Of a DNA stretch of 5,405 nucleotides, positions 1-5,349 are shown one piece after another; within the stretch, counting starts at the first letter, position 1; every line of letters starts with the position of its first letter. The notes below the pieces were generated by a model that made no database searches, was not told where the DNA came from, and saw only the letters and a list, made by a program, of their open reading frames with translations. Source of the DNA: Aquirhabdus sp. (GTDB lineage Bacteria > Pseudomonadota > Gammaproteobacteria > Pseudomonadales > Moraxellaceae); contig JASLEL010000168.1 of NCBI GenBank assembly GCA_030151145.1, forward strand, positions 1-5,405, read 5' to 3'. The translations under genes and the position numbers were made by a program.

Positions 1-468
1 CGCCTGCTCATGGATAGTCTGATCCGGCTTCATGCCATGGTCAAAGGCATACAGATGGGTATAAGCCGCCAGCCGCGCATGATCGGCAAGCACGATCCCC
101 GCCCGTCCGCCATCCAGTATCGCATGATGATTGATTCCCACCTGCCGACCCATCGTGATCGGCCCATGCAGCACACAGTCCGCCGCGATAAAGCAGCCAT
201 CACCAATGATGATCGGCCTTCCCAACTCAGCAAAGAGCTGTGCATCCGGCGAGATAAAGCAATCCTTGCCGATGGTGATCGTCTCCATCGACTGCAAATA
301 CGCTTGCCATTCCATCTGCCACGCTTCGGCCCAGACACGGTTCTTGGGCTTCAGACTCCAGTACAGCCATGGCATGTAGCTGAGACGTTTTTTATGCTGC
401 GCGCGGTACTTGAGTAGTGGATCATCATCCAGATCTGATGCGGGATGGTTTGGCGGGATTTCGTGCAT
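1..468 (-). CDS. Hexapeptide-repeat (left-handed beta-helix) acyltransferase, C-terminus beyond left edge
   Basis: Reading the minus strand from the ATG at 468-466 gives 156 codons without a stop, still open at base 1. Residues 1-60 are a helical, tryptophan-rich lead-in (W34, W37, W46, W50, W54; MPWLYWSLKP). From about residue 64 there are hexapeptide turns typical of trimeric beta-helix acyltransferases: ITIGKDCFISPDAQL, then IIIGDGCFIAADCVL, then ITMGRQVGINHHAIL. The NHH at 113-115 and the AFDHG at 141-145 resemble the region that supplies the active-site histidine in maltose/xenobiotic O-acetyltransferase relatives. Such enzymes move an acetyl or other acyl group from CoA or ACP to a sugar, amino acid or small molecule; the acceptor cannot be told here. 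No good Shine-Dalgarno is visible before the start, but the next upstream in-frame codons contain no ATG. It is transcribed divergently from the adenosyltransferase gene. The family is sure; the substrate is unknown. Confidence 0.85.
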   Translation of the reverse strand, partial: MHEIPPNHPASDLDDDPLLKYRAQHKKRLSYMPWLYWSLKPKNRVWAEAWQMEWQAYLQSMETITIGKDCFISPDAQLFAELGRPIIIGDGCFIAADCVLHGPITMGRQVGINHHAILDGGRAGIVLADHARLAAYTHLYAFDHGMKPDQTIHEQA

Positions 469-556
469 GATGTGGGGCAGTTTTACGTTATGATGACAGG
501 CATTCTGCCACGAATCACTGATCCGCAGAAACGTCTAAACCCGTACGGAGCCAGCC
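469..556. promoter_or_regulatory. Divergent intergenic region between acyltransferase and adenosyltransferase genes
   Basis: These 88 bases separate two divergent start codons, so they should hold promoters for both directions. On the plus strand TATGAT at 489-494 matches five of six positions of a sigma-70 -10 box, but no good -35 box lies at the usual distance. No convincing minus-strand promoter was found. GGAG at 547-550, six bases before the ATG at 557, is the ribosome binding site of the plus-strand gene. The promoter call is weak; the ribosome binding site is clear. Confidence 0.4.
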
Positions 557-1129
557 ATGGGACATCGCCTGAGCAAGATCTACACCCGCACCGGCGATGA
601 CGGCACTACAGGGCTGGGTGACGGCCAGCGCGTCGCAAAAGACGACCTGCGTATCGCCTGTATCGGCACGGTGGACGAGCTGAACAGCCTCATCGGCCTG
701 ATCCGTGCCAGCCTGCCGGCATCTGAAGCAGCTGCGAATAATCCACTGGAAGCCGAACTCAGCCGTATCCAGCATGAGCTGTTTGATTTAGGCGGTGAGC
801 TGTCTATTCCGGGCTATTACATCCTCAAGGCTGAATACGTGGATCGACTGGAACACAGCATCGACGCGATGAATGAATCGCTACCCATGCTCAAGAACTT
901 CATCCTACCTGCGGGCAGCCTTGCGACCGCACACACCCACCTTGCACGTGCCGTCTGCCGCCGGGCCGAGCGCGAACTGGTGATGCTGCGCAAACGCGAT
1001 GATAATCTTTCCACCTACGCCCCACTCTACCTGAACCGCCTCTCGGACTGGCTCTTCGTCGCGGCACGCACCATTGCAAGATTGAACGGTGGCTCAGAAG
1101 TGCTGTGGTCACGGCAGGATCAGGCTTAA
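557..1129 (+). CDS. PduO-type cob(I)alamin (corrinoid) adenosyltransferase
   Basis: This 190-residue protein should transfer the adenosyl group of ATP to cob(I)alamin, making adenosylcobalamin (coenzyme B12) in the cytoplasm for enzymes such as methylmalonyl-CoA mutase or ethanolamine ammonia-lyase. It has the full PduO/MMAB family pattern: the N-terminal ATP-binding loop TRTGDDGTTGLGDGQRV (10-26), VDELNS (39-44), FDLGGEL (76-82), FILPAGS (115-121), the RAVCRRAER helix (131-139) that binds ATP and polyphosphate, and LNRLSDWLF (159-167). Length is normal for a single-domain member, which acts as a trimer. The start is supported by GGAG at 547-550. The GDPD gene follows after 37 bases in the same direction, so co-transcription is likely although the two functions are unrelated. 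No pdu or cobalamin biosynthesis genes and no cobalamin riboswitch are seen, so it probably serves cofactor salvage or repair. Unrelated CobA/CobO-type adenosyltransferases are excluded by the motifs. Confidence 0.95.
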   Translation: MGHRLSKIYTRTGDDGTTGLGDGQRVAKDDLRIACIGTVDELNSLIGLIRASLPASEAAANNPLEAELSRIQHELFDLGGELSIPGYYILKAEYVDRLEHSIDAMNESLPMLKNFILPAGSLATAHTHLARAVCRRAERELVMLRKRDDNLSTYAPLYLNRLSDWLFVAARTIARLNGGSEVLWSRQDQA

Positions 1130-1166
1130 CTCTCTATCTCATTAAGGACAATACTCAAGGATCGCT

Positions 1167-1970
1167 ATGAAACTCATTGGCCATCGCGGTGCACGGCGTG
1201 AAGCCCCGGAAAACACCTTGGGCGGCTTTCGCCATATCGTGGCTTTGGGGCTCAAGGCCGTGGAGTTTGATGTCCGACTGCTTGCGGATGGGCATCTGGC
1301 GGTATTGCACGATGCCAGCCTCAAGCGTACTGCGGGTGTGGATATCGTGGTGGAGACGCTGACCCGCGATCAGTTGATGAATTTTGATAATCGTCAGGGC
1401 TGGCCCGCGTGGCCATCCTCTGAGCCAGTACCGACCTTGCAGCAAGCGCTGGCGCTGATGACGCACTTTGAGCATATCGAGGTAGAAGTCAAAGCCGTCG
1501 CTGATCAAGCAGCCGCTGATGCCATCAGCGATGCGCTGATCCGTGAGCTGGCAACTTGGCCCAATCGTGATGCGGTGACGGTGACGTCGTTTGACGTGCG
1601 CATCCTGACTGCGATGCAGGTACGACGTGACCTAGGGCGACATTCGCTCAAAACCGGCCTCTTGATCGAGCCACAGTCGCAGCTTGACCCAAATACGCCA
1701 AGCACAGCCCCACTGACTGCGGCTGATCTGGCACAGATCAACGCTCCTGCGCTGCTGCGCGCCATGCAATTGGGCTGTACCCGGATGGGTTTATATGACC
1801 TGTTGACGACGCAGGATGCTGTGCGGCATATCCATGCGGCGGGTCTGGGCGTCAGTGTCTGGACCGTCAATGATCCAGATCGCGCACGCCTATTACAGGA
1901 TTGGGGCATTGAGGGGCTGATCAGCGATGTGCCCTCCATGATGCTGCAGGAAAAGGTTGGCGAAATTTAA
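1167..1970 (+). CDS. ugpQ: Cytoplasmic glycerophosphodiester phosphodiesterase (GDPD, UgpQ-like)
   Basis: The 267-residue protein is a GDPD-family TIM-barrel enzyme. Family members hydrolyse glycerophosphodiesters, the deacylated remains of phospholipids, to sn-glycerol-3-phosphate and an alcohol with help from a divalent metal. Visible signatures are GHRG with catalytic H6 and R7, APENT (E15, N16), the EFDVRL metal site (E33, D35), the second catalytic histidine in LHD (H48), EVEVK (105-109) on the next barrel strand, and the terminal SVWTVND (230-236) and GLISDVP strands. The N-terminus goes straight into the first barrel strand, with no signal peptide, so it is cytosolic like UgpQ and unlike periplasmic GlpQ. 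AAGGA at 1157-1161, five bases before the ATG, supports the start. It follows the adenosyltransferase gene closely and probably shares its transcript. No intrinsic terminator was found after it. The symbol is by family resemblance; no ugp transporter is present in the window. Confidence 0.93.
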   Translation: MKLIGHRGARREAPENTLGGFRHIVALGLKAVEFDVRLLADGHLAVLHDASLKRTAGVDIVVETLTRDQLMNFDNRQGWPAWPSSEPVPTLQQALALMTHFEHIEVEVKAVADQAAADAISDALIRELATWPNRDAVTVTSFDVRILTAMQVRRDLGRHSLKTGLLIEPQSQLDPNTPSTAPLTAADLAQINAPALLRAMQLGCTRMGLYDLLTTQDAVRHIHAAGLGVSVWTVNDPDRARLLQDWGIEGLISDVPSMMLQEKVGEI

Positions 1971-2063
1971 AGCAATCCTGCAATTAACCCGTTTTTTATC
2001 AATCCACTACTCGCGCATGGACGCACCAGTCATCCGGACATGAAAAATTACGATTGTCAGACT

Positions 2064-2081
2064 AGTGCACACGTGTACTCT
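2064..2081 (+). promoter_or_regulatory. Operator-like near-palindrome, distal site 1
   Basis: AGTGCACACGTGTACTCT is an imperfect 18-base palindrome centred between 2072 and 2073: seven of nine base pairs are symmetric and the ACACGTGT core is perfect. The site begins four bases after TTGTCA (2054-2059). Its arm pattern resembles the 18-base palindromes bound by TetR-family repressors of unsaturated fatty acid genes (FabR in enterics, DesT in Pseudomonas), as I recall them. The regulator assignment is inference; the palindrome itself is directly visible. Confidence 0.5.
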
Positions 2082-2191
2082 CATGGTACAGTAGCGCCCA
2101 TATTCGCTGAGGCGTGTTATTTTTTACTCAGGCAATAGACCAGAGCGCACATCCGAAAGGAGCTTTTCTGCGCAATGCTTTGTTGCAGACA

Positions 2192-2225
2192 TTGTCATAA
2201 TATACACATGTGCACTGAGTATAAT
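2192..2225 (+). promoter_or_regulatory. Candidate sigma-70 promoter of the desaturase gene
   Basis: TATAAT at 2220-2225 is a perfect -10 box and would place the transcript start near 2232, about 41 bases before the desaturase ATG. The best -35-like sequence, TTGTCA at 2192-2197, lies 22 bases away, which is longer than the usual 16-18. At 17 bases upstream there is only ATAATA. The promoter may therefore need an activator, or depend mainly on its -10 box. Site 2 fills the spacer. Confidence 0.45.
2199..2216 (-). promoter_or_regulatory. Operator-like near-palindrome, promoter-proximal site 2
   Basis: Read on the minus strand this is AGTGCACATGTGTATATT, sharing the first eight bases AGTGCACA and a GTGTA with site 1. 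Its CACATGTG core is a perfect 8-base palindrome centred between 2208 and 2209. It sits between a TTGTCA (2192-2197) and a perfect TATAAT (2220-2225), where a bound repressor would block RNA polymerase. Its centre is 136 bases from that of site 1, close to 13 DNA turns at 10.5 bases per turn. Being a second diverged copy of site 1 makes chance less likely, but no binding data are available. Confidence 0.5.
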
Positions 2226-2272
2226 GCTGGTCACAGCACCCGAATTATTTTTAGCCCAAGAGTCACTACCGT

Positions 2273-3493
2273 ATGACCGATATTGCGCAAAACCCTGTAC
2301 AAGCTGTCGCTGAGACTGCCGTACTGCCTCAGCCCAAGCCACCGATCAACTGGCCCGGTGCCGTCGTGCTTCTGACCACGCCCGTTCTTGCCTTGATTCT
2401 GGTGCCGCTCTATCTGTGCTTCTTCCATGTCAGCACTGCCGCCTGGGTCGTGTTTGGACTGTTCGTCGCATGGAATGGCCTTGGCATCACGGCAGGCTAC
2501 CATCGCCTGTGGGCACACCGTACCTACAAGGCCACGTGGATTGTGCGCTTTATCCTGATGGTCGGCGGTACTATGGGCATTCAGAACAGCGTGCTGTTCT
2601 GGGCATCGGGCCATCGCACGCACCATCAGCATGTGGATGATGTCGATCACGATCCGTACTCGGCCAAGCGTGGTTTCTGGTATTCGCACATCGGCTGGAT
2701 GCTGCGCAACTACCCAAGTGGCGAGCCGAACTACAAGAACGCACCAGACCTGCTGAACGATCGGATGGTGATGTTCCAGCACAACCACTACATCACGCTG
2801 GTACTCCTGACTAACATCGTACTGCCTGCGCTGGTTGGCTGGGCCGTGGGTGATATCTGGGGCGTACTGCTGCTGGGCGGCCTGCTACGTCTGGTGATCA
2901 GCCACCATGTGACCTTCTTCATCAACTCGCTGGCGCATATGTTCGGCACTCAGCCTTATACCGATGAAAACACCGCCCGTGACAACCCATGGCTGGCACT
3001 GGTCACTTGGGGTGAGGGCTATCACAACTATCACCATATCTTCCAGTACGACTATCGTAATGGTGTGAAATGGTGGCAGTTTGACCCAACCAAATGGCTG
3101 ATTCTGGGTCTGTCGAAGATCGGCCTGACTTATGATCTGAAGCGTATCCCGACTCTGACCATCCTGCATGCCGAAGTCGCGATGAAATTCAAACGCGCCG
3201 AAGCCAGCATTTCCACTGCCGTATCGACTTACGGTCACGATATGCAGCATGATCTGGAAGTGATCCGTCATCGCTTCGGGCAAGAATACGATGCCTTTGC
3301 CAATACCATCTCTGAGTGGACCAAGCTTAAAGAACAGGCCTTCCTGAACAAGAAAGCCGAAGTGTCGCAAAAGCTGCATGATGTCGATATGCGTCTGAAA
3401 GCGGACTTCCGTCAGATCGAAGAGCGCCTGCATGAGCATGGCGAACGTCTGGAAGCGGCCCTGCGTGGATTCAGTTTCGGCAAAGTCAGCTAA
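2273..3493 (+). CDS. Membrane fatty acyl-CoA (delta-9 type) desaturase with long C-terminal helical tail
   Basis: The 406-residue protein is an integral-membrane di-iron desaturase that inserts a cis double bond into saturated acyl-CoA, probably at delta-9, using O2 and electrons from a ferredoxin or reductase. The three histidine boxes are intact: HRLWAH (77-82), HRTHH (114-118) and HNYHH (251-255). The extra ligand region FINSLAH (N218, H222) matches that of stearoyl-CoA desaturases. Hydrophobic segments lie near 30-51, 57-75, 88-106, 173-193 and 195-216. From about residue 300 a charged, alanine- and glutamate-rich segment without glycine or proline breaks for long stretches looks like amphipathic helix or coiled coil (for example QIEERLHEHGERLEAAL). 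This makes the protein longer than a minimal bacterial acyl-CoA desaturase. No reductase gene or TetR regulator gene is adjacent. The start has a weak AAGAG at 2258-2262. The terminator at 3531-3568 ends the transcript. A delta-9 position is inferred from the family. Confidence 0.93.
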   Translation: MTDIAQNPVQAVAETAVLPQPKPPINWPGAVVLLTTPVLALILVPLYLCFFHVSTAAWVVFGLFVAWNGLGITAGYHRLWAHRTYKATWIVRFILMVGGTMGIQNSVLFWASGHRTHHQHVDDVDHDPYSAKRGFWYSHIGWMLRNYPSGEPNYKNAPDLLNDRMVMFQHNHYITLVLLTNIVLPALVGWAVGDIWGVLLLGGLLRLVISHHVTFFINSLAHMFGTQPYTDENTARDNPWLALVTWGEGYHNYHHIFQYDYRNGVKWWQFDPTKWLILGLSKIGLTYDLKRIPTLTILHAEVAMKFKRAEASISTAVSTYGHDMQHDLEVIRHRFGQEYDAFANTISEWTKLKEQAFLNKKAEVSQKLHDVDMRLKADFRQIEERLHEHGERLEAALRGFSFGKVS

Positions 3494-3530
3494 GAAAGCC
3501 AGCGAAGCCACCAGCGACCCGCTGAAATCC

Positions 3531-3568
3531 AAATCCCCGATCAGGGCACCCCTGATCGGGGATTTTTT
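3531..3568 (+). terminator. Strong intrinsic terminator after the desaturase gene
   Basis: AAATCCCCGATCAGGG (3531-3546) pairs perfectly with 3550-3565 over 16 bases around a three-base loop, and the 3' arm runs into six Ts (3563-3568). It starts 38 bases after the desaturase stop, as expected for a rho-independent terminator. Only short T-runs follow on the minus strand, so it is mainly a plus-strand terminator. It separates the desaturase from selO. Confidence 0.95.
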
Positions 3569-3584
3569 ATGGCCGCCATTTGGC

Positions 3585-3590
3585 TATACT
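3585..3590 (+). promoter_or_regulatory. Candidate -10 box for selO
   Basis: TATACT matches five of six positions of a -10 box. The predicted transcript start near 3597 leaves a 28-base leader before the ATG at 3625. The -35 position would fall in the T-run of the preceding terminator and is poor. Its position argues that selO has its own promoter and that translation does not start at the upstream TTG (3580). Confidence 0.4.
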
Positions 3591-3624
3591 GCACCTCTAC
3601 CTATGCTCAGAATTGTCCCCTCGC

Positions 3625-5136
3625 ATGAATATCGACAACCGCTATGCCCAGCTTGACCCACGCCTCTATCATCGCCAAGCCCCTGATCCCATCAAAAATC
3701 CTGTCGTAGGGCATTTTAATGCAGCGTTAGCTGCCAAGCTGGGCTGGACGGACCTCTCGCCTGACACTTGGGTGCCGATCCTCGGTGGTCAGACGGTGCC
3801 GGAGGGCTTTGATCCGCTCGCCATGGCTTATGCCGGGCATCAGTTTGGACAATGGGCCGGGCAACTCGGTGATGGCCGTGGACTGCTACTTGCTCAGGTG
3901 CGCGATCAGGACGGCGTGCTGCAGGATTTGCATCTGAAAGGCGCTGGTCTTACCCCCTTCTCACGTATGGGCGACGGTCGTGCCGTGCTACGCTCAGTGA
4001 TCCGTGAATATCTGGCGGGTCATGCCTTGACGGCTCTGGGTATCCCCTCCGCCAGCAGCCTGGGCTTTGTATCATCCGACACACCAGTGCAGCGTGAGAC
4101 ACTGGAACGCGGTGCCTGCCTGCTGCGAGTGGCAGACAGCCATGTGCGACTCGGACACTTTGAGTGGATCAATCGCTTTGCAGCCGATGCACTACCCGAC
4201 TTCACGACAGCCATGATCGACACCTATTACCCGGAGGCCAAAGCGGCTCCCTCACCGATCCTCGCCTTTGCTGAACGCGTGATTCACCGTACCGCCCAGA
4301 TGATCGCCGGTTGGCAGCTCGTCGGTTTTGCCCATGGTGTGATGAATACCGACAATCTCAACATCACCGGCAGTACATTGGACTTTGGGCCGTATGGCTT
4401 TATGGAGCGCTTTGAGCCAACATGGATCAATAACCACTCGGATCACTCGGGCCGCTATGTCTACCAGAACCAGCCCAGCATCGCGCACTGGAATCTCTGG
4501 ATCTGGCTCGGGCAGCTCTTGCCGCTGGAGACCACAGACAGTGCAGTCAATAAAGCTTCACTCAGCGCCTTGCTCAAGCATTTTGAGCCTGTCTTCCTGC
4601 ATCACTATACGCTCGGAATGGCGGATAAAATGGGCATCGCCAGCCCACACTTACGCGATGCAGGCGTCCAGATATCTGAAGACGACGTGCCACTCCATGC
4701 CGATCAGCGCCGTATTCTGGAAGTCTCGTCGATGTTCCTGCGTTTACTTGAGCAGAACCGCCTCGACTACAGCAACAGCTTCCGCCTCCTCAGTAACGAT
4801 ACGCCGCAGGGCTGGCGCACGCTGCGTGATGAGTGCATCGATATCATGGCTTTTGATGCCTTTGCCGATGCTTACCTGGCCCTACGCTCGGCTTTGCCAT
4901 TACCGGAGGATGAACGTATTGCTTTGATGAACCGCAGCAATCCACGCTATATCCTGCGCAACCATATGGCGCAGACCGCCATTGAGCGTGCTGAAGCAGG
5001 CGATATGAGCGAGGTGGCAAGGCTGTTTGATCTGTTATCGGACCCATTCAACGCACAGCCCGACCGAGAGACAGTGGCCGATCTTGCACCACTGCCCGAT
5101 GATCGGCCAGCGGTGAGTGTGAGTTGCTCAAGCTAA
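3625..5136 (+). CDS. selO: Protein adenylyltransferase SelO (YdiU family)
   Basis: SelO is a pseudokinase-fold enzyme that transfers AMP from ATP to Ser, Thr or Tyr of other proteins and protects against oxidative stress. This copy has 503 residues and the complete family pattern: GHQFGQWAGQLGDGRG (71-86), LKGAG with the ATP-binding K105, E128 in SVIREYL, the catalytic HGVMNTDN (237-244; D243, N244), LDFGPYGF with metal-binding D253, and NHSDHSGRY (270-278). The spacings K105-E128 (23) and D243-D253 (10) equal those of the Pseudomonas enzyme (K113, E136, D252, D262). It ends SCSS, the family tail in which some eukaryotic homologues carry selenocysteine. An in-frame TTG at 3580 would add 15 residues of poor likeness overlapping the putative -10 box. 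The ATG at 3625 gives the usual DNRYAQLDPRLY start, though its ribosome binding site is weak. The position of the usual partner cysteine reads Asn (N269). The gene appears monocistronic. Confidence 0.95.
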   Translation: MNIDNRYAQLDPRLYHRQAPDPIKNPVVGHFNAALAAKLGWTDLSPDTWVPILGGQTVPEGFDPLAMAYAGHQFGQWAGQLGDGRGLLLAQVRDQDGVLQDLHLKGAGLTPFSRMGDGRAVLRSVIREYLAGHALTALGIPSASSLGFVSSDTPVQRETLERGACLLRVADSHVRLGHFEWINRFAADALPDFTTAMIDTYYPEAKAAPSPILAFAERVIHRTAQMIAGWQLVGFAHGVMNTDNLNITGSTLDFGPYGFMERFEPTWINNHSDHSGRYVYQNQPSIAHWNLWIWLGQLLPLETTDSAVNKASLSALLKHFEPVFLHHYTLGMADKMGIASPHLRDAGVQISEDDVPLHADQRRILEVSSMFLRLLEQNRLDYSNSFRLLSNDTPQGWRTLRDECIDIMAFDAFADAYLALRSALPLPEDERIALMNRSNPRYILRNHMAQTAIERAEAGDMSEVARLFDLLSDPFNAQPDRETVADLAPLPDDRPAVSVSCSS

Positions 5137-5171
5137 GCAAACGATAGGAATTGATCCGAGATACATGGAAA

Positions 5172-5207
5172 ATCAGGGTGTCCGGCATCCAGCGCAAACA
5201 TCCTGAT
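5172..5207 (+). other. Stem-loop downstream of selO
   Basis: ATCAGGGTG (5172-5180) can pair with CATCCTGAT (5199-5207) over nine pairs, one of them G-U, around an 18-base loop. No T-run follows, so it is not a standard intrinsic terminator. It could stabilise the selO mRNA end or be chance. Confidence 0.3.
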
Positions 5208-5271
5208 GACCACATAGTCACAAAATCCGGCCTTCTGATTCAGAACTCGCACGCAAAAACAATGGCTAATA

Positions 5272-5280
5272 TGCTAGATT
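5272..5280 (+). promoter_or_regulatory. Weak extended -10 candidate for the acyl-CoA dehydrogenase gene
   Basis: TGCTAGATT fits the extended -10 form TGnTAnAnT, with four of six core bases matching. No good -35 box is seen 17 bases upstream. It would give a leader of roughly 60 bases that contains the near-palindrome at 5315-5332. Confidence 0.3.
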
Positions 5281-5314
5281 ATTGCGCATGAATTCAGGCT
5301 CGCCCGATTCCATT

Positions 5315-5332
5315 TTTAACAGATTTGTTTAA
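5315..5332 (+). promoter_or_regulatory. AT-rich near-palindrome before the acyl-CoA dehydrogenase gene
   Basis: TTTAACAGATTTGTTTAA has seven of nine symmetric pairs around a centre between 5323 and 5324, and ends 17 bases before the ATG. It could be an operator for a fatty-acid-responsive repressor, but AT-rich sequence makes chance symmetry common and it does not fit the PsrA consensus spacing. Confidence 0.3.
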
Positions 5333-5349
5333 CCCTGCCGGAGCACACC

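Larger units (their letters stand above)
1971..2272 (+). other. 302-base intergenic region upstream of the desaturase gene
   Basis: No credible gene of normal size lies here. The region starts without a recognisable terminator for GDPD: a T-run near 1990 has no GC-rich hairpin before it. The middle and right parts hold two related near-palindromes (2064-2081 and 2199-2216), each preceded by ATTGTCA, and a perfect TATAAT at 2220-2225. AAAGGAG at 2156-2162 looks like a ribosome binding site but lies 12 bases before the nearest ATG (2175), which opens a 33-codon reading frame ending on the desaturase start. A 5-base inverted repeat, TGTAC (2074-2078) and GTACA (2086-2090), overlaps the first near-palindrome. 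The density of signals suggests regulated transcription of the desaturase. Confidence 0.6.
5137..5349 (+). other. Intergenic region between selO and the acyl-CoA dehydrogenase gene
   Basis: These 213 bases contain no credible coding frame. They hold a stem-loop without T-run after selO (5172-5207), a weak extended -10 motif (5272-5280), a near-palindrome (5315-5332), and GGAG (5340-5343) six bases before the ATG at 5350. No clear intrinsic terminator for selO was found. Confidence 0.6.

Noticed and set aside
81..216. Repeated GATCGGC words (81-87, 157-163, 211-217 region)
   Set aside because: They fall at hexapeptide-turn codons of the acyltransferase and are explained by the protein repeat, not by a DNA repeat element.
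10..417. 135-codon plus-strand open frame
   Set aside because: It is the antisense shadow of the acyltransferase frame, whose minus-strand translation has clear hexapeptide repeats; the plus-strand product has no recognisable pattern.
469..556. Cobalamin riboswitch upstream of the adenosyltransferase gene
   Set aside because: The leader is under 90 bases, too short for the riboswitch, and no B12-box-like sequence is present.
1971..2050. Possible terminator for the GDPD gene at the T-run near 1990
   Set aside because: No GC-rich hairpin precedes the T-run, so an intrinsic terminator cannot be supported.
2231..2788. 185-codon minus-strand open frame over the desaturase start
   Set aside because: It lies opposite the histidine-box region of the desaturase and its many His/Gln residues follow from that complement; no family resemblance and no ribosome binding site recognised.
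2885..3532. 215-codon minus-strand open frame over the desaturase end
   Set aside because: Long antisense frame opposite a confidently assigned gene and reaching into the terminator; product not recognisable.
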